DNA of 10,917 bases from Fragilaria radians (taxonomy: Eukaryota; Bacillariophyta; Fragilariophyceae; Fragilariales; Fragilariaceae): assembly GCA_900642245.1 (NCBI GenBank), contig CAAAJI010001281.1, positions 1-10,917 on the forward strand, in the 5' to 3' direction. A model generated the notes under the pieces. It saw only the letters and a list, made by a program, of their open reading frames with translations. It had not been told where the DNA came from and searched no databases. Shown in pieces: positions 1 to 8,780 of the stretch (within the stretch, counting starts at the first letter, position 1; each line of letters begins with the position of its first letter). The translations under genes were made by a program, and so were the position numbers.

Positions 1-27
1 CAAAAAATTTCATAAATTAGAATACGC

Positions 28-159
28 GCTGATCCAACAACCCGGGTCGTTTTCTCCGGGGAGAATTTCTCCGCCAGTGCAGCAGTATTCCTCGGAGATG
101 TAAAATTTCATTGGCGGAGAAATTCTCCGCGGAGAAAACGAACGGGCCTGCTGATCCAA
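28..159. repeat. Target-site duplication GCTGATCCAA (28-37 and 150-159)
   Basis: A perfect 10-bp direct repeat brackets the foldback element. The two copies are separated by exactly the inverted-repeat unit of 112 bp. The retained perfect identity suggests a fairly recent insertion, although a 10-bp match is too short to date anything. Confidence 0.7.
38..149. mobile_element. Small foldback / MITE-like element with flanking 10-bp direct repeat
   Basis: Two inverted arms face each other: 41-79 on the left and 109-146 on the right, about 38 bp each. They match closely, with one indel near the outer end and a few mismatches, and leave only about 29 bp of interior. The 10-bp sequence GCTGATCCAA occurs directly at 28-37 and again at 150-159, exactly outside the arms, as expected of a target-site duplication. 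No coding capacity is present, so movement would need a transposase supplied elsewhere. A 10-bp duplication fits the 9-11 bp typical of Mutator-like (MULE) elements, but that family assignment is inference; no transposase is seen. The arms contain nested TTCTCC/GGAGAA palindromes, including a perfect 14-bp one at 123-136. Confidence 0.75.
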
Positions 160-2429
160 TGACGCTTGACGAAGAAACTTATGGCAGTCTATTCGTGAAT
201 ACTCATGTCTCCAGCTTTATACCATCCTGATAAAAAAGGTTATCCGGGAGATTTGTTAATTACCATGAAATTATTATCTGAAATTCGGATGTTGTGATTT
301 AGCAACTCAAGAACTAAAGATGCCAAAGTTTGGTGATGAGTGGTTGGTTGAAATCCCTACTGTGAAATCCTAAACACCAGAATACTGATTACGAAGTCAA
401 AATTAGCTTGATGTATCCCAGGTTGGTTGGTCTTGAAGATCATATGCTTCATTTCCTGTGTTTGTCAGCAGCTATGGCAGCATACAAATCTGATGCTGGG
501 GTATTCAACAAAAGAAGCAATACAGGCAATTCTGACCAAAATTGTTGTGATCAATAAAATCCAAGTATTAAACCATGTAAAGGCAGATATTGATTTCCGT
601 TTGGAACATTCAATTCAACTTACCAACCATGATTGGGAAATAGAAAGGTTTTACATTTTTCACAAACCCTGTTTTCCAAAGGTATAACCAGAGAATACCC
701 AGCAAAGTTAAAAAGCCACAGCTTGCGAGAAAAAGGTGGACTCACTGCTTAGGCTCCAAAGTTCATGAATAGGAATACAAATGGAAATGTACATTAAAGA
801 AACACAAGGCGAAGGGAAAATACTATAGATTGTACATGGAGTCCGCAGTATACAATTGCATCTTGCAAAATTAAAGTTGACAACCAAGGCAGGGTGTCCG
901 TGCTACAAAACTTAAGTGGAAGTTCCACATCGTTTACTAAGCTGCAAAGAAAGTAGTCATTTAACCAATACCAAATTCAAAGTAAGATTTCAAATACAAA
1001 AAGCAATTTTTGAACAGATACTTGAATAGACAGTTACTAAGCAGGAAAAAAGGAACGAACTTGGACATTCGTTGTATATGATTAGGGAAAATTTATCAAA
1101 AGGAAATATGAGTAACAAAAGGAAAGATACTATGAAAGCATTGAATCTAACCAATAAGTGAGAAGAAGAAGTGGTAAGGTCATAGTTACCGAATGGAAAG
1201 CTTAGGAAATAATGTGGAAAGAATGGAACAATGGAGTCATAGAGCTTGTGTCACTTGTTAAGTGAGTCAATGACCAAGCGTATGAAAGAAGACACTTAGG
1301 AGCATCTAGAGTTGCTAAGGGATCAAATATCAGATGGGGTTGCAATTTAAAGGAAGATCACCAGGAGCACTATTTTGAACGAAAGGAGAGAGAAATATAT
1401 TTCGGTGAACAATAGTCATGCATAAATGACCTCAATTGAAGGGCCCGAGGGAGTCCAAGCTACACGCCACTGATGCGATTAGGTAGTTTAGGCCAACACA
1501 CTCAAAACGTATTAAAGCATTATCTGAAATTTGAACTTTTAACCCTTTCCCAGCTTCACCAAAATCAAATTAGAGCTCTAGGAACAAAAAAAGGCGAGCA
1601 TTTGCTCTAGCCTCAACTATTTACATGAATTCACTTGAAATAACGGTTTCAGCATATAAATATTCAAAAACTAGTATGATATGTCTCATAATTCTGCTTG
1701 AATAAATTATCACATTCTCCAAATTTTGTAATGAGAAGAGTGCCTTCTTGAAATTTTCTTTAAATTATTATTTTATATTGCTTCGTTTCTTTTTTCATAC
1801 TGAAAAAATTACAGGATGAAGATTTTGCCGGCGCTAGTTGTGGAGTCAATTTAAGAGTCCTGACACAAAAACCTTTTACCTACTTGAAATACCTTTCTTA
1901 TTTTCCATGACGTGATGAAGAATAACAAGCATATTCTCCCTACCTACGCAAATTTTTCTTCGCTGACAAAGATGGAACAAGATGGCTGGGAACAGTGTGA
2001 ATGTCAGTAAGTAGGTCAAATGTTTGCTTGATCATCTGTTAAAAAGATTTCCCTAAACATTTAACCTTTACGATAGTACCATGAGAGTCAAAGTCTCAAA
2101 GGAATTTCCGGGGAAATAGAAGTGATACTAGCTATATCAATCAAGTTATGGAAAAATTCTCGATTCAGCAGCTGTAAGAAACAAATAGAAATTTCAAATT
2201 TTGAACTTATCCCAAAAATGCCAACTTCTTTTACAACATCCATTACTGTGGCAAAACTTGTGTAATGCTTTGTTTTATCTTTATTTGACTGCAATCGTCA
2301 AGCATTTCAATCATATCAACAAAGGAATAAATTTAACACTCACTTTCCAATCGAAAACTATAAAGCAATAAGCAGATATTTTGAAAATATATTCTAGCAA
2401 AAAAATATTTATAATCGGAGAATAAATAA
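160..2429. other. Long stretch without a supportable gene
   Basis: About 2.3 kb of AT-rich sequence with frequent stops in the frames I read. The longest plus-strand frame is 427-687 (86 codons), which overlaps a 48-codon frame starting with ATG at 411 and ending at 557. On the minus strand 2294-2088 gives 68 codons. None shows a motif I recognise. A few stretches read as if they were once coding, for example plus strand about 1290-1410, where a charged segment rich in Glu, Arg and Lys is broken by stops and frame changes. The part next to the copia relic, about 1750-2429, is where its 3' untranslated region and 3' LTR would be expected, but I could not find an LTR match. This may be old, decayed transposon sequence; I cannot name it. 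Confidence 0.5.
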
Positions 2430-3949
2430 GATTATTGTCTCACAATGCTTTATAATAATCTCATTGTTATCCACACAATCTTTGATGAAGAAATAGCTCA
2501 TGTTCATGTGGCAAGTCCTCTTTAAACTGTATTGTCTTCCATAAATTTCCAAGATCATAGCAATTTTGTTAACATCACATTGTTCACAGGGAAGCCGTGA
2601 TCCTTCATGACTTGTGGTAATGCAACATATACACCAACAAGTTCAAACCCAGTGGATTTATCTTTTGGTTAACAGAAGTGCGATATATTGATACAGCTCC
2701 CATTGATATTGTACCGTCACTTTGACCCTTCATATCTGGGTATTTCCAAATTATTCTTTGACCCACCATATTACTTCACCACAATTATCACTAGGCAATA
2801 TGAGAGATAAATCAAAAGATCCTTGTAAACATTGCATCAGTCTTGTTAATTTCTTGTAATCATCTACATCAGGATTGATTAATCGAGTAAGCAGAAATGA
2901 AATTGTGGAACAAATATCAGGTTGTGCCTGCTGACTCAAATATAACAACTGCATCACATAATGGACAAATGCGCTTTTCCTTTCTTCATTCACAATAAAT
3001 CAGTAGGAACAAGCTGGAGCGATGGCTTTCTTTTCATATCTTGAGGAATTTCATGTAGAACCATGTTGATATAATCACCCATATCCATGTGAACTGACCC
3101 TTTGTTTGTGAAGTTCAACGTCATTCAAAGATAACTATGTACTTGACCTCGACTTTTGTTTGTAGGTGTCTCTCTGTCTAATCAAGCTGACGTAAGAACT
3201 CATTCATCACTCTAGCATCAACATGAGACACTTTTAAATCATCCCCATGCAGTGCTATTGTTAACAGTTTATCTTTCGCAGTCTTATTTGCAATACATAC
3301 TTCACATTTATTAACCTTAAATCCCCACTCCTGCAATTTGTAATACAACCTTCCATTGACCAACCTAACGGCACAAATGGTTCCATACAGAGTATTCATT
3401 AACTTAACATATAACATCGTCTGATCTTTCTCAGTTGGAATATACTGTCCATATCATTTTGGGTCAATGTCTAACAACAATTTCACCCTCTTCCCGGTGT
3501 ACAGAACATGTACCAGACTATCCATGGAAGTCTGCAAAAACGCCCCAGGCACATCTATAAACGCCACCTCTCACCCTTCCAAGGCATTGATAACTGCAGT
3601 AATGAACAATGCCTCTGTAGCAACAGTGGAAGTAGCTGCATCCACTTTAGCAATGTAAGCTCTCTGCTTACATCCATCAGTACATCCACTAGCTTTAATT
3701 GTTCCGCATCTCTTGCGCTTTAAGAACATGAGATATGCTGAGGCTTGTCCCTTTTCAATTCTGGCAACATTGGTGCATGTTGAGCCACCATAACCTTTCT
3801 CTCATGTCACCATTCATTCTTTACTGCTTGTACCCCTGCTTTCCCAAGCACAATCATTCCTTGTTTCATCTTCATCTGGGTGTTGCAAGTGGCATTGTGT
3901 GATTGTCAAACAGTTGCTTTTAGTTTCTTTCTCGTTTTTGCCTTACATT
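2430..3949 (-). pseudogene. Copia pol remnant: reverse transcriptase and RNase H
   Basis: The RT part is the best preserved: from about 3722 to 3178 one frame reads through with only two stops, TGA at 3573-3571 and TGA at 3456-3454. It includes KRKRCGTIK, RAYIAKVDAATSTVATEA, the first catalytic Asp in FIDVPGAFLQ (codon 3555-3553), LLDIDPK, YGQYIPTEKDQ and LYVKLMNTLYG. The active-site pair is in LHGDDLKVSHVD (3249-3238): both Asp are kept, but Val of the usual [YH]-V-D-D is Gly. After a stop at 3178 and several frame changes come MTLNFTNKGSVHMDMGDYI and, at 2993-2751, the connection region (LLYLSQQAQPDI, NPDVDDYKKLTRLM). RNase H begins WWVKE where WWVDA is usual, so its first Asp is lost. Later pieces include FELVGVYV, SLKRTCHMNM and YFFIKDC, ending near 2430. 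Upstream, 3949-3722 holds the linker between integrase and RT in mixed frames. Confidence 0.9.
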
Positions 3950-4857
3950 TTATTTACCAGTGTGGGAACCATACCTTGCACTCATTGCCTCATCAACATC
4001 ATCAAGTTCTACATCTCTTTCTACGTCACCACTCTCAAAGTTGTATTCAATGTTGTCTACACTTTCAATGGCACTGTCTTCATTTTCATGATCGCGATCA
4101 CATTCATTCTCATCATTCTGATCACCTGTTGCTACAGTATTCAGGGACATCCCATCTCTGCCAATTAACAAGGAGTTATTCAAATTCTCGATCCATTAAA
4201 GCATTAACGATGAAATATCCTGCCTGTTGATATGTTTTGATAATTTTTTTTATTCTAACGTGGATATGCGAGATGACCAATTTGGGATATCCGCTATTGT
4301 ACCAAATTTTGTGCTTCTTGATATTGATACCAGCATGGGTATTTTGTTAACAAACATTATATCAATGCATAAAGTAATCCTCCGGTAGCAACTCATGATA
4401 TCGGGTGAAAGATTCTCTGTTGCTTGCTCAACACTTTGTGGCATCTTCTATGTGGTCTTTCCTTTTAGTGACCCAACATCAGTCCCAAGAATGTTTGATT
4501 TGTCTATAGGACAGTTTGTCAAATAACCTTTTATTAATATTTCTCATAAACTCTTTAATACTGGGACGTCCAATTGTAATTTGTAATTCTCTTGCTTTCA
4601 CAGCCATTACATAATCCTTGTTGGCATACATACTTCGTTTCTCATCAAATGTTGTTACGAGAGTTACACCTTTCTTTCTTGCTTTGCTCAGGCTTTGTCA
4701 CATAAAATATACCCGCATTACTTCTATTGTAATTTACGTGATATTTCTCCTTTACCTGTTTAGATTCAGGATCTTGTCTACTGCCATGGAATTGTAACAC
4801 ACATTCCATAATTTTGCAATTCAGCTATCATGATTATGATTTCCCATTTAGACCTGG
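3950..4857 (-). pseudogene. Copia pol remnant: protease trace, gag-pre-integrase, partial integrase core, acidic linker
   Basis: This part would encode the aspartic protease and the integrase that joins cDNA to host DNA. Only about 100 bp separates the Gag zinc knuckle from the VKEKYHVNYN segment at about 4758-4730. No DTG/DSG protease active site is present, so most of the protease is missing. Gag-pre-integrase follows (ARELQITIGRPS, then CPIDKSN and GTDVGSLKGKTT, with a frame change between them). The integrase core shows the first catalytic Asp in LCIDIMF (codon 4363-4361) and, in another frame, the second Asp in LMDREFE (codon 4193-4191). The two are about 57 residues apart, a normal spacing. 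After LNTVATGD the reading passes directly into an acidic stretch (DENECDRDHENEDS, then DVERDVELDDVDEAMSARYG), so the catalytic Glu region and the C-terminal half are absent. Confidence 0.85.
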
Positions 4858-5886
4858 ACAACAGTTGGCATTATGCCCTGCTTTCAGCATTCAAAGCATG
4901 CAACCTTTCTCCTATCTCTACCTTTACCGCTGTTGGAGTTAATACCATTTGTTGAAAAAGAAATGCCAACAAAATGATGGGAGTAGTAAGGCTGTTCCAT
5001 TTCACAACATTGGAGTGTTTTGTATGACTGATGCAATGTTACTAGATAATTGTCATTCCTTTCAAGGAGAATGTCCCTCAAATGTGTCAAACACTCTGTA
5101 CATTTTTCAATTTCCCTCTGCTAAACCAGATTTCCAAGGCCTGCAAGACTTTCATCTTCCATCACTTCAACCTAATCCATGAATAACTCATGACACTGTT
5201 TATGTTTATGTGCCAGTTGCTTTCCTAGTTTGAAACTAAAAAGTTGCTCCATACAATGCATCTGATTGCTTTCCTTGCTCCTCAAAAGTGTAAATCAATT
5301 CCTTGATGAGTATGAACAATTCAATGTCATCGTGGTAAGCTGCAGGAAATTTGTGATGAGAGAAGTTAATTTGTCCTGCAGAGATTCAGTGCTATGACCA
5401 AAAACAACATTGTATAGCCCTGTGCAAAAGTTAGCGTATTCTTTTAATTTTGTGCAATGTTCCTTAATGCCCAATTTCCATGCCTCAAACTATAGTTGAT
5501 TTGTTAGATCAGGATCAGGTAGTGCCTCAGGATCATCACGTTCCAACTTCATCACAGCATTGGTGAACTCATAAGGTGAACTTTTGTATGTTTGTCCCAC
5601 ATAATTGGCTATTTCTTTGGTTGTTCTGACATATTGGTCAGGATCTTGTTCTTTTATTGAATCATAGATGTAACCTCAATGTTGACATTTGTTCAGTCAC
5701 CTCAGCAATGTCTCATTGTCATTGATTGCAAATACATCAGTGACTGGATTGGAATTCACATCACTGTTCAACGGTTGGCTGTTGTCTTGTAATGGCTTGC
5801 AAAATCATGTCTATTGCATCTAATGTCATACAAAGTGATTCAGGAGTAATGTCCTTTCTTTGGATTGAATAATCTAGGCATCGCAT
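4858..5886 (-). pseudogene. Copia gag remnant (capsid-like domain plus broken CCHC zinc knuckle)
   Basis: In a working element Gag forms the cytoplasmic particle that packages the RNA. The likely start ATG is at 5886-5884. The clearest stretch runs from about 5675 to 5510 and reads YDSIKEQDPDQYV and then YEFTNAVMKLERDD, followed by an in-frame stop near 5495. The frame continues with an alpha-helical-looking segment (KLKEYANFCTGLYNVVFGHS), changes frame near 5335, and resumes with HKQCHELFMD and, at 5090-4887, LRDILLERND through SYKTL to a basic GKGRDRRK linker. The zinc knuckle follows: its first two cysteines are at 4896-4898 and 4887-4889, then TGA at 4886-4884 replaces the usual Gly, and a one-base frameshift precedes the His-Asn-Ala-Asn-Cys-Cys part, which ends at 4858. 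At least three stops and three frame changes show it is dead. Confidence 0.85.
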
Positions 5887-5915
5887 TACCAGGTGATGGT
5901 GCCAGAAGGTAAAAC

Positions 5916-5937
5916 TCCTACAGGAGTCCTACAGGAG
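5916..5937. repeat. Two tandem 11-bp repeats TCCTACAGGAG
   Basis: TCCTACAGGAG occurs at 5916-5926 and again immediately at 5927-5937. Each copy has TCCT/AGGA arms that can pair. The site lies about 30 bp upstream of the relic's likely gag start, where an untranslated leader or the end of a 5' LTR would be. It may be a fragment of the leader; function is unknown. Confidence 0.6.
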
Positions 5938-5940
5938 AAT

Positions 5941-6537
5941 ATCTTTGTTTTAGGTTCTCAGTATCTTAATCAGAATCTGAGTCTGACTCAGCATTGGGAT
6001 AGCTTATAAGGAAACTTTTAAATCTAACTTAAAAGGTTACAGCTCCGTGAGGCAGATGGTCAAAAATTACTTCTCGGGATTTTATGACGCAACCAAATTG
6101 ATGAATTGCAAAGGTCACAACAGTCTTACTTGATGGATGAGTCATTACATCCACACGAGATAATACGAGTACTTGACTTATAGTGTCAAACTAATTGTGA
6201 TAAACAATAGAAACGCCTCCTATATCCTTCGTCTAATGACTTTTTCTTAAGACCTTCTATCGATCGTCGAAGATAAAGCTATGCAGGATTAGAGGCATAT
6301 TTTTCTTTTTGTTTTTCTTTTCAAAAAAGATTTATGCGATTAGGCAGTCATTTTTGGAAAGAATTAACCCTTACTACGCCCTGCAGAATTTCAAAGTATA
6401 TTGAATAAGAATTGCACTACAGTAATGAAGAATTCTACCTGTCGTATGTCTTGGTCTATGCAACAACGTCGTCATGTGTTTCTGAGTCCATTAAGTGAAA
6501 AATCCTCGAATTAGTTCATTTGTTCCTCTGAAGGAAA
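5941..6537 (+). promoter_or_regulatory. Upstream region of the serine/arginine-rich gene
   Basis: About 600 bp separate the copia relic, reading leftward, from the plus-strand gene, so the two are divergent. No gene was recognised here. Near 5968-5990 there is a small perfect inverted repeat CTGAGTC-T-GACTCAG; read on the minus strand it encodes a Ser/Asp run, so it may still belong to the retroelement. A pyrimidine tract, almost pure T and C, lies at 6300-6322. I see no convincing TATA box. The ATG at 6538 has A at -3 and the preceding in-frame codon set contains TGA at 6529-6531, so translation cannot start further upstream in this frame without an intron. The promoter itself is assumed, not seen. 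Confidence 0.35.
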
Positions 6538-8673
6538 ATGCCCGACCCCAAAGGTTTCAGAAATGAAATTATCTCTCTTCCTCATGATACAAAAGGAACA
6601 GCTGCGGTTGAAAGATTTATGGAGCGTACTGATCGAATGAAGATGTTCCAGAAGAATCAATTTGGAAAGGCCTTGCGACAATTGAGTGATGTTGAAGGGA
6701 TTCCGGAGTCGATGACTTCATCGCGATCAAATATCCAGGAAATGGAGACCTCCAATGATGTGAAAACCTTTGCTTTAAGCCAAAACCAAATCTCTACTGA
6801 AAAAGATAGCGAAATCAAGGAGAATACAACTGAAAACGAAATGTTGGAGTACTCTATCTCACTCAATGACTTGAGCGATTTGGAGAAGGAAATGTTGGAA
6901 TTGACGTCTATTTCTAAAGTAAATCAGCACTCTAGACATTTACATTCATCGATGCCATCTCTAGATTCTAACGGCCTAAAAGCTGATGACGACCTTCGAG
7001 TGAAAGCAGCTGCATCCAGGGTACGAAGGAAATCAAAGGATCGAGTTGGTTCAATGTCTGCAGACTCCTCCCCTATGCGTAGCAAGCGAGCTCTAAGATC
7101 TTCAAGCGGGATTCTTTCTGCTGATTGTACGCCTCCACGAGATCGCCTACACCAGAAACGAAGCACCAGCAGAGATTTTGATATATCTCCTGCAAGTAAT
7201 GCATCTCTTAAATCCATAGACAATGATGTCGAATCGACCCTGTTTCAAATCATGATGGAGAGTGAACTAGGAGTTATTCCAAAGCAAGGACGAACTTCGA
7301 GATCCAGAAGCCGTAGAACCTCGCCTGAAAAGAAAAATAGTAAGGAATTGAGCACCCGCAAAAGTAGAAGAAAGATGGATATTGAATTCAGCAGTTACGC
7401 TGATGGTGCAGTAGACAATAGTAAAAGCGAAAGAGGATTGAAAGGTCAAGAGGATCTTAGGCTGAATTCTGTTCCAAAGCTTGATACACAAGAAGTTTCA
7501 GCTCACACTCGAATCTTGCAAAATCCTGTGTATGTTGGAAAAAATCCTAGATCAAAGAGCGATTGGTCTGTGGATAGAGCACAAAGTCAAACCTATATAC
7601 AAAATGTTGATGATTGCGGCTCATTACAAAAATCCAAAACTCTAAAAGCTGATGGTAGTAGACTTACAGGTGAACGAATGCACGCTTCAATTACGATTGC
7701 TGAACTCATCGAAGAAAATGCAAAGGAACATGGAAAACTTTCCAAGCTTCAATCACAATCTCTGTCATCTATAGATGATACAATAAATTTGACCGACTCC
7801 AGCGCTAGTATGGACTTATATCCAACCAGTTTCTTGTCATCGGAGGGATCTTCCTCGAATAAAAATGAGCGCCCAACTATCCGAAAATCTCTAAGGGATG
7901 GAAGACATTCTAGATCGCGGCGTCGGGGTTCATCGGAGGATTCTGTGCATACAGAGGACCAGCACATTATTAAGCATCAACTTCAGAAACCATTGCTTTT
8001 GCGACAGCTCAATGATAGTTGTTCACTTTCTAATTCTGCAAAAGGTCCTCCCTCTAAAATGACCTCCCCAGAAAGCAAAAATTATGGAGAGTCATGCACA
8101 TATGAAAAAATCCAGCATACAATACATTCGAAAGCTCGCGTTCGCTCGTCATCACATAATAATGATCTTTGTTCAAACGACAGACTGAGCGAAGAACAAC
8201 ATTTAGGCGAAGCCTATGCTTCTCCCGTTCAGGCATCACCAAGATCTAGCAAAAAGGCCGAAACATCAAGATTTTTATCAGCTTCAGGTGATTCATCAAA
8301 TGGCAATGAAATAGATCCTATCCATATTTTCACTAAAGTAAAGACTGATAGTATTGATTCTTTGAAATCAGAGAGATTTTTGCCGAAAAATGAAGTGCGC
8401 AAATCAAGGTCTTCAAGGCGCAGCTCCTCTGCAGATTCAATTTCTACACGAGGCCAAAGGGCATCCAAACGTCGACCTCCCAAAAAGACGCTCTCTCGGC
8501 ATCTCAGTGACGATAGCCTTGCTTCTCAAGAGCGTACGAATGATATACCAATGTTCGAGAAACATGGTTTACGAAATATGGAATCTCAACGAGAGAATGA
8601 TTCTAAATCTCAACATTCATATCTTGAAGGTGATAATTCGGCCTTACATGATGATATGGTAAATGGGGACTAG
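6538..8673 (+). CDS. Serine/arginine-rich, probably disordered protein (main part of gene)
   Basis: A 711-codon open frame without introns; I do not recognise a family. Start: first ATG after an in-frame TGA at 6529-6531, with A at -3. No signal peptide or membrane segment is visible. The N-terminal 60 residues are the least repetitive and contain a likely helix (ERFMERTDRMKMF). Short helix-prone segments lie at about 98-125 (acidic, LSDLEKEMLEL), 224-248 and 383-405 (TIAELIEENAKEH). The rest is rich in Ser, Arg, Lys and Asp. Basic Ser/Arg clusters are at 163-168 (RRKSKD), 255-260 (RSRSRR), 456-469 (RHSRSRRRGSSEDS) and 621-650 (RSSRRSSSADS through KRRPPKK). Many fit basophilic-kinase or CK2-like phosphosites, and the last cluster could act as a nuclear signal. 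There is no RRM, so it is not a standard SR splicing factor. The frame ends in TAG at 8671-8673, but an open frame continues it; see the next entry. Confidence 0.8.
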   Translation: MPDPKGFRNEIISLPHDTKGTAAVERFMERTDRMKMFQKNQFGKALRQLSDVEGIPESMTSSRSNIQEMETSNDVKTFALSQNQISTEKDSEIKENTTENEMLEYSISLNDLSDLEKEMLELTSISKVNQHSRHLHSSMPSLDSNGLKADDDLRVKAAASRVRRKSKDRVGSMSADSSPMRSKRALRSSSGILSADCTPPRDRLHQKRSTSRDFDISPASNASLKSIDNDVESTLFQIMMESELGVIPKQGRTSRSRSRRTSPEKKNSKELSTRKSRRKMDIEFSSYADGAVDNSKSERGLKGQEDLRLNSVPKLDTQEVSAHTRILQNPVYVGKNPRSKSDWSVDRAQSQTYIQNVDDCGSLQKSKTLKADGSRLTGERMHASITIAELIEENAKEHGKLSKLQSQSLSSIDDTINLTDSSASMDLYPTSFLSSEGSSSNKNERPTIRKSLRDGRHSRSRRRGSSEDSVHTEDQHIIKHQLQKPLLLRQLNDSCSLSNSAKGPPSKMTSPESKNYGESCTYEKIQHTIHSKARVRSSSHNNDLCSNDRLSEEQHLGEAYASPVQASPRSSKKAETSRFLSASGDSSNGNEIDPIHIFTKVKTDSIDSLKSERFLPKNEVRKSRSSRRSSSADSISTRGQRASKRRPPKKTLSRHLSDDSLASQERTNDIPMFEKHGLRNMESQRENDSKSQHSYLEGDNSALHDDMVNGD

Positions 8674-8780
8674 TTGCTTCAATCTATTCTGAATCAAATG
8701 CATCAATTTCAAGTCCCAGAGATCGGAATACATGTCACGACTCTGTCGCCAGCACTGCATTAAAGGAAATCATTCATTCA

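Larger units (their letters stand above)
2430..5940 (-). mobile_element. Decayed Ty1/copia-type LTR retrotransposon, internal region, minus strand
   Basis: Reading the minus strand from high to low coordinates gives, in copia order, a Gag with a zinc knuckle, a trace of the protease region, gag-pre-integrase, the integrase core, an acidic linker, reverse transcriptase and RNase H. Integrase lying before reverse transcriptase is the hallmark of Ty1/copia rather than gypsy elements. Key words are visible, such as VDVPGAF and GDDLKVSHVD in RT, LCIDIMFVNKIP in integrase, and LYLSQQAQPDI and YFFIKDC near RNase H. These resemble copia families of diatoms. The relic is about 3.5 kb, shorter than the 4.3-4.5 kb I would expect for the coding part, and carries in-frame stops, frameshifts and two apparent internal deletions. 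It cannot encode its own proteins. LTRs, primer-binding site and polypurine tract were not securely found, so both ends are approximate. Confidence 0.9.

Noticed and set aside
1441..1495. GC-richer patch considered as a tRNA or other structured RNA gene
   Set aside because: No T-loop motif, no acceptor stem pairing and no cloverleaf could be drawn.
2088..2294. Minus-strand 68-codon frame considered as the C-terminal tail of copia pol
   Set aside because: It lies downstream of the last recognisable RNase H text but matches nothing I know from copia tails, and the link between them is full of stops.
3880..4230. Plus-strand frames of 89 and 116 codons over the integrase/linker region
   Set aside because: They lie antisense to readable copia sequence and consist of His/Leu/Phe-rich text that is the complement of the acidic linker.
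1473..6348. ATGCGATTAGG(T/C)AGT at 1473-1487 and 6334-6348, considered as LTR traces on both sides of the copia relic
   Set aside because: Only 15 bp with one mismatch; the flanking sequence does not align, so this is probably chance.
6657..8483. Several minus-strand frames of 60-99 codons under the serine/arginine-rich gene
   Set aside because: They are antisense shadows of a 711-codon frame; their Leu/Arg/Ser content follows from the sense codons.
8390..8662. Plus-strand 90-codon frame overlapping the end of the first long frame
   Set aside because: Out of phase with the long frame, different in composition from both gene parts, and without a recognisable motif.
8659..8752. Possible 94-bp intron with donor GTAAAT and acceptor CGCCAG
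   Set aside because: The splice signals look fair but the joined frame hits TAA at 8786-8788, so it would not restore the second half. The acceptors at 8713 and 8719 also fail to give the right frame.
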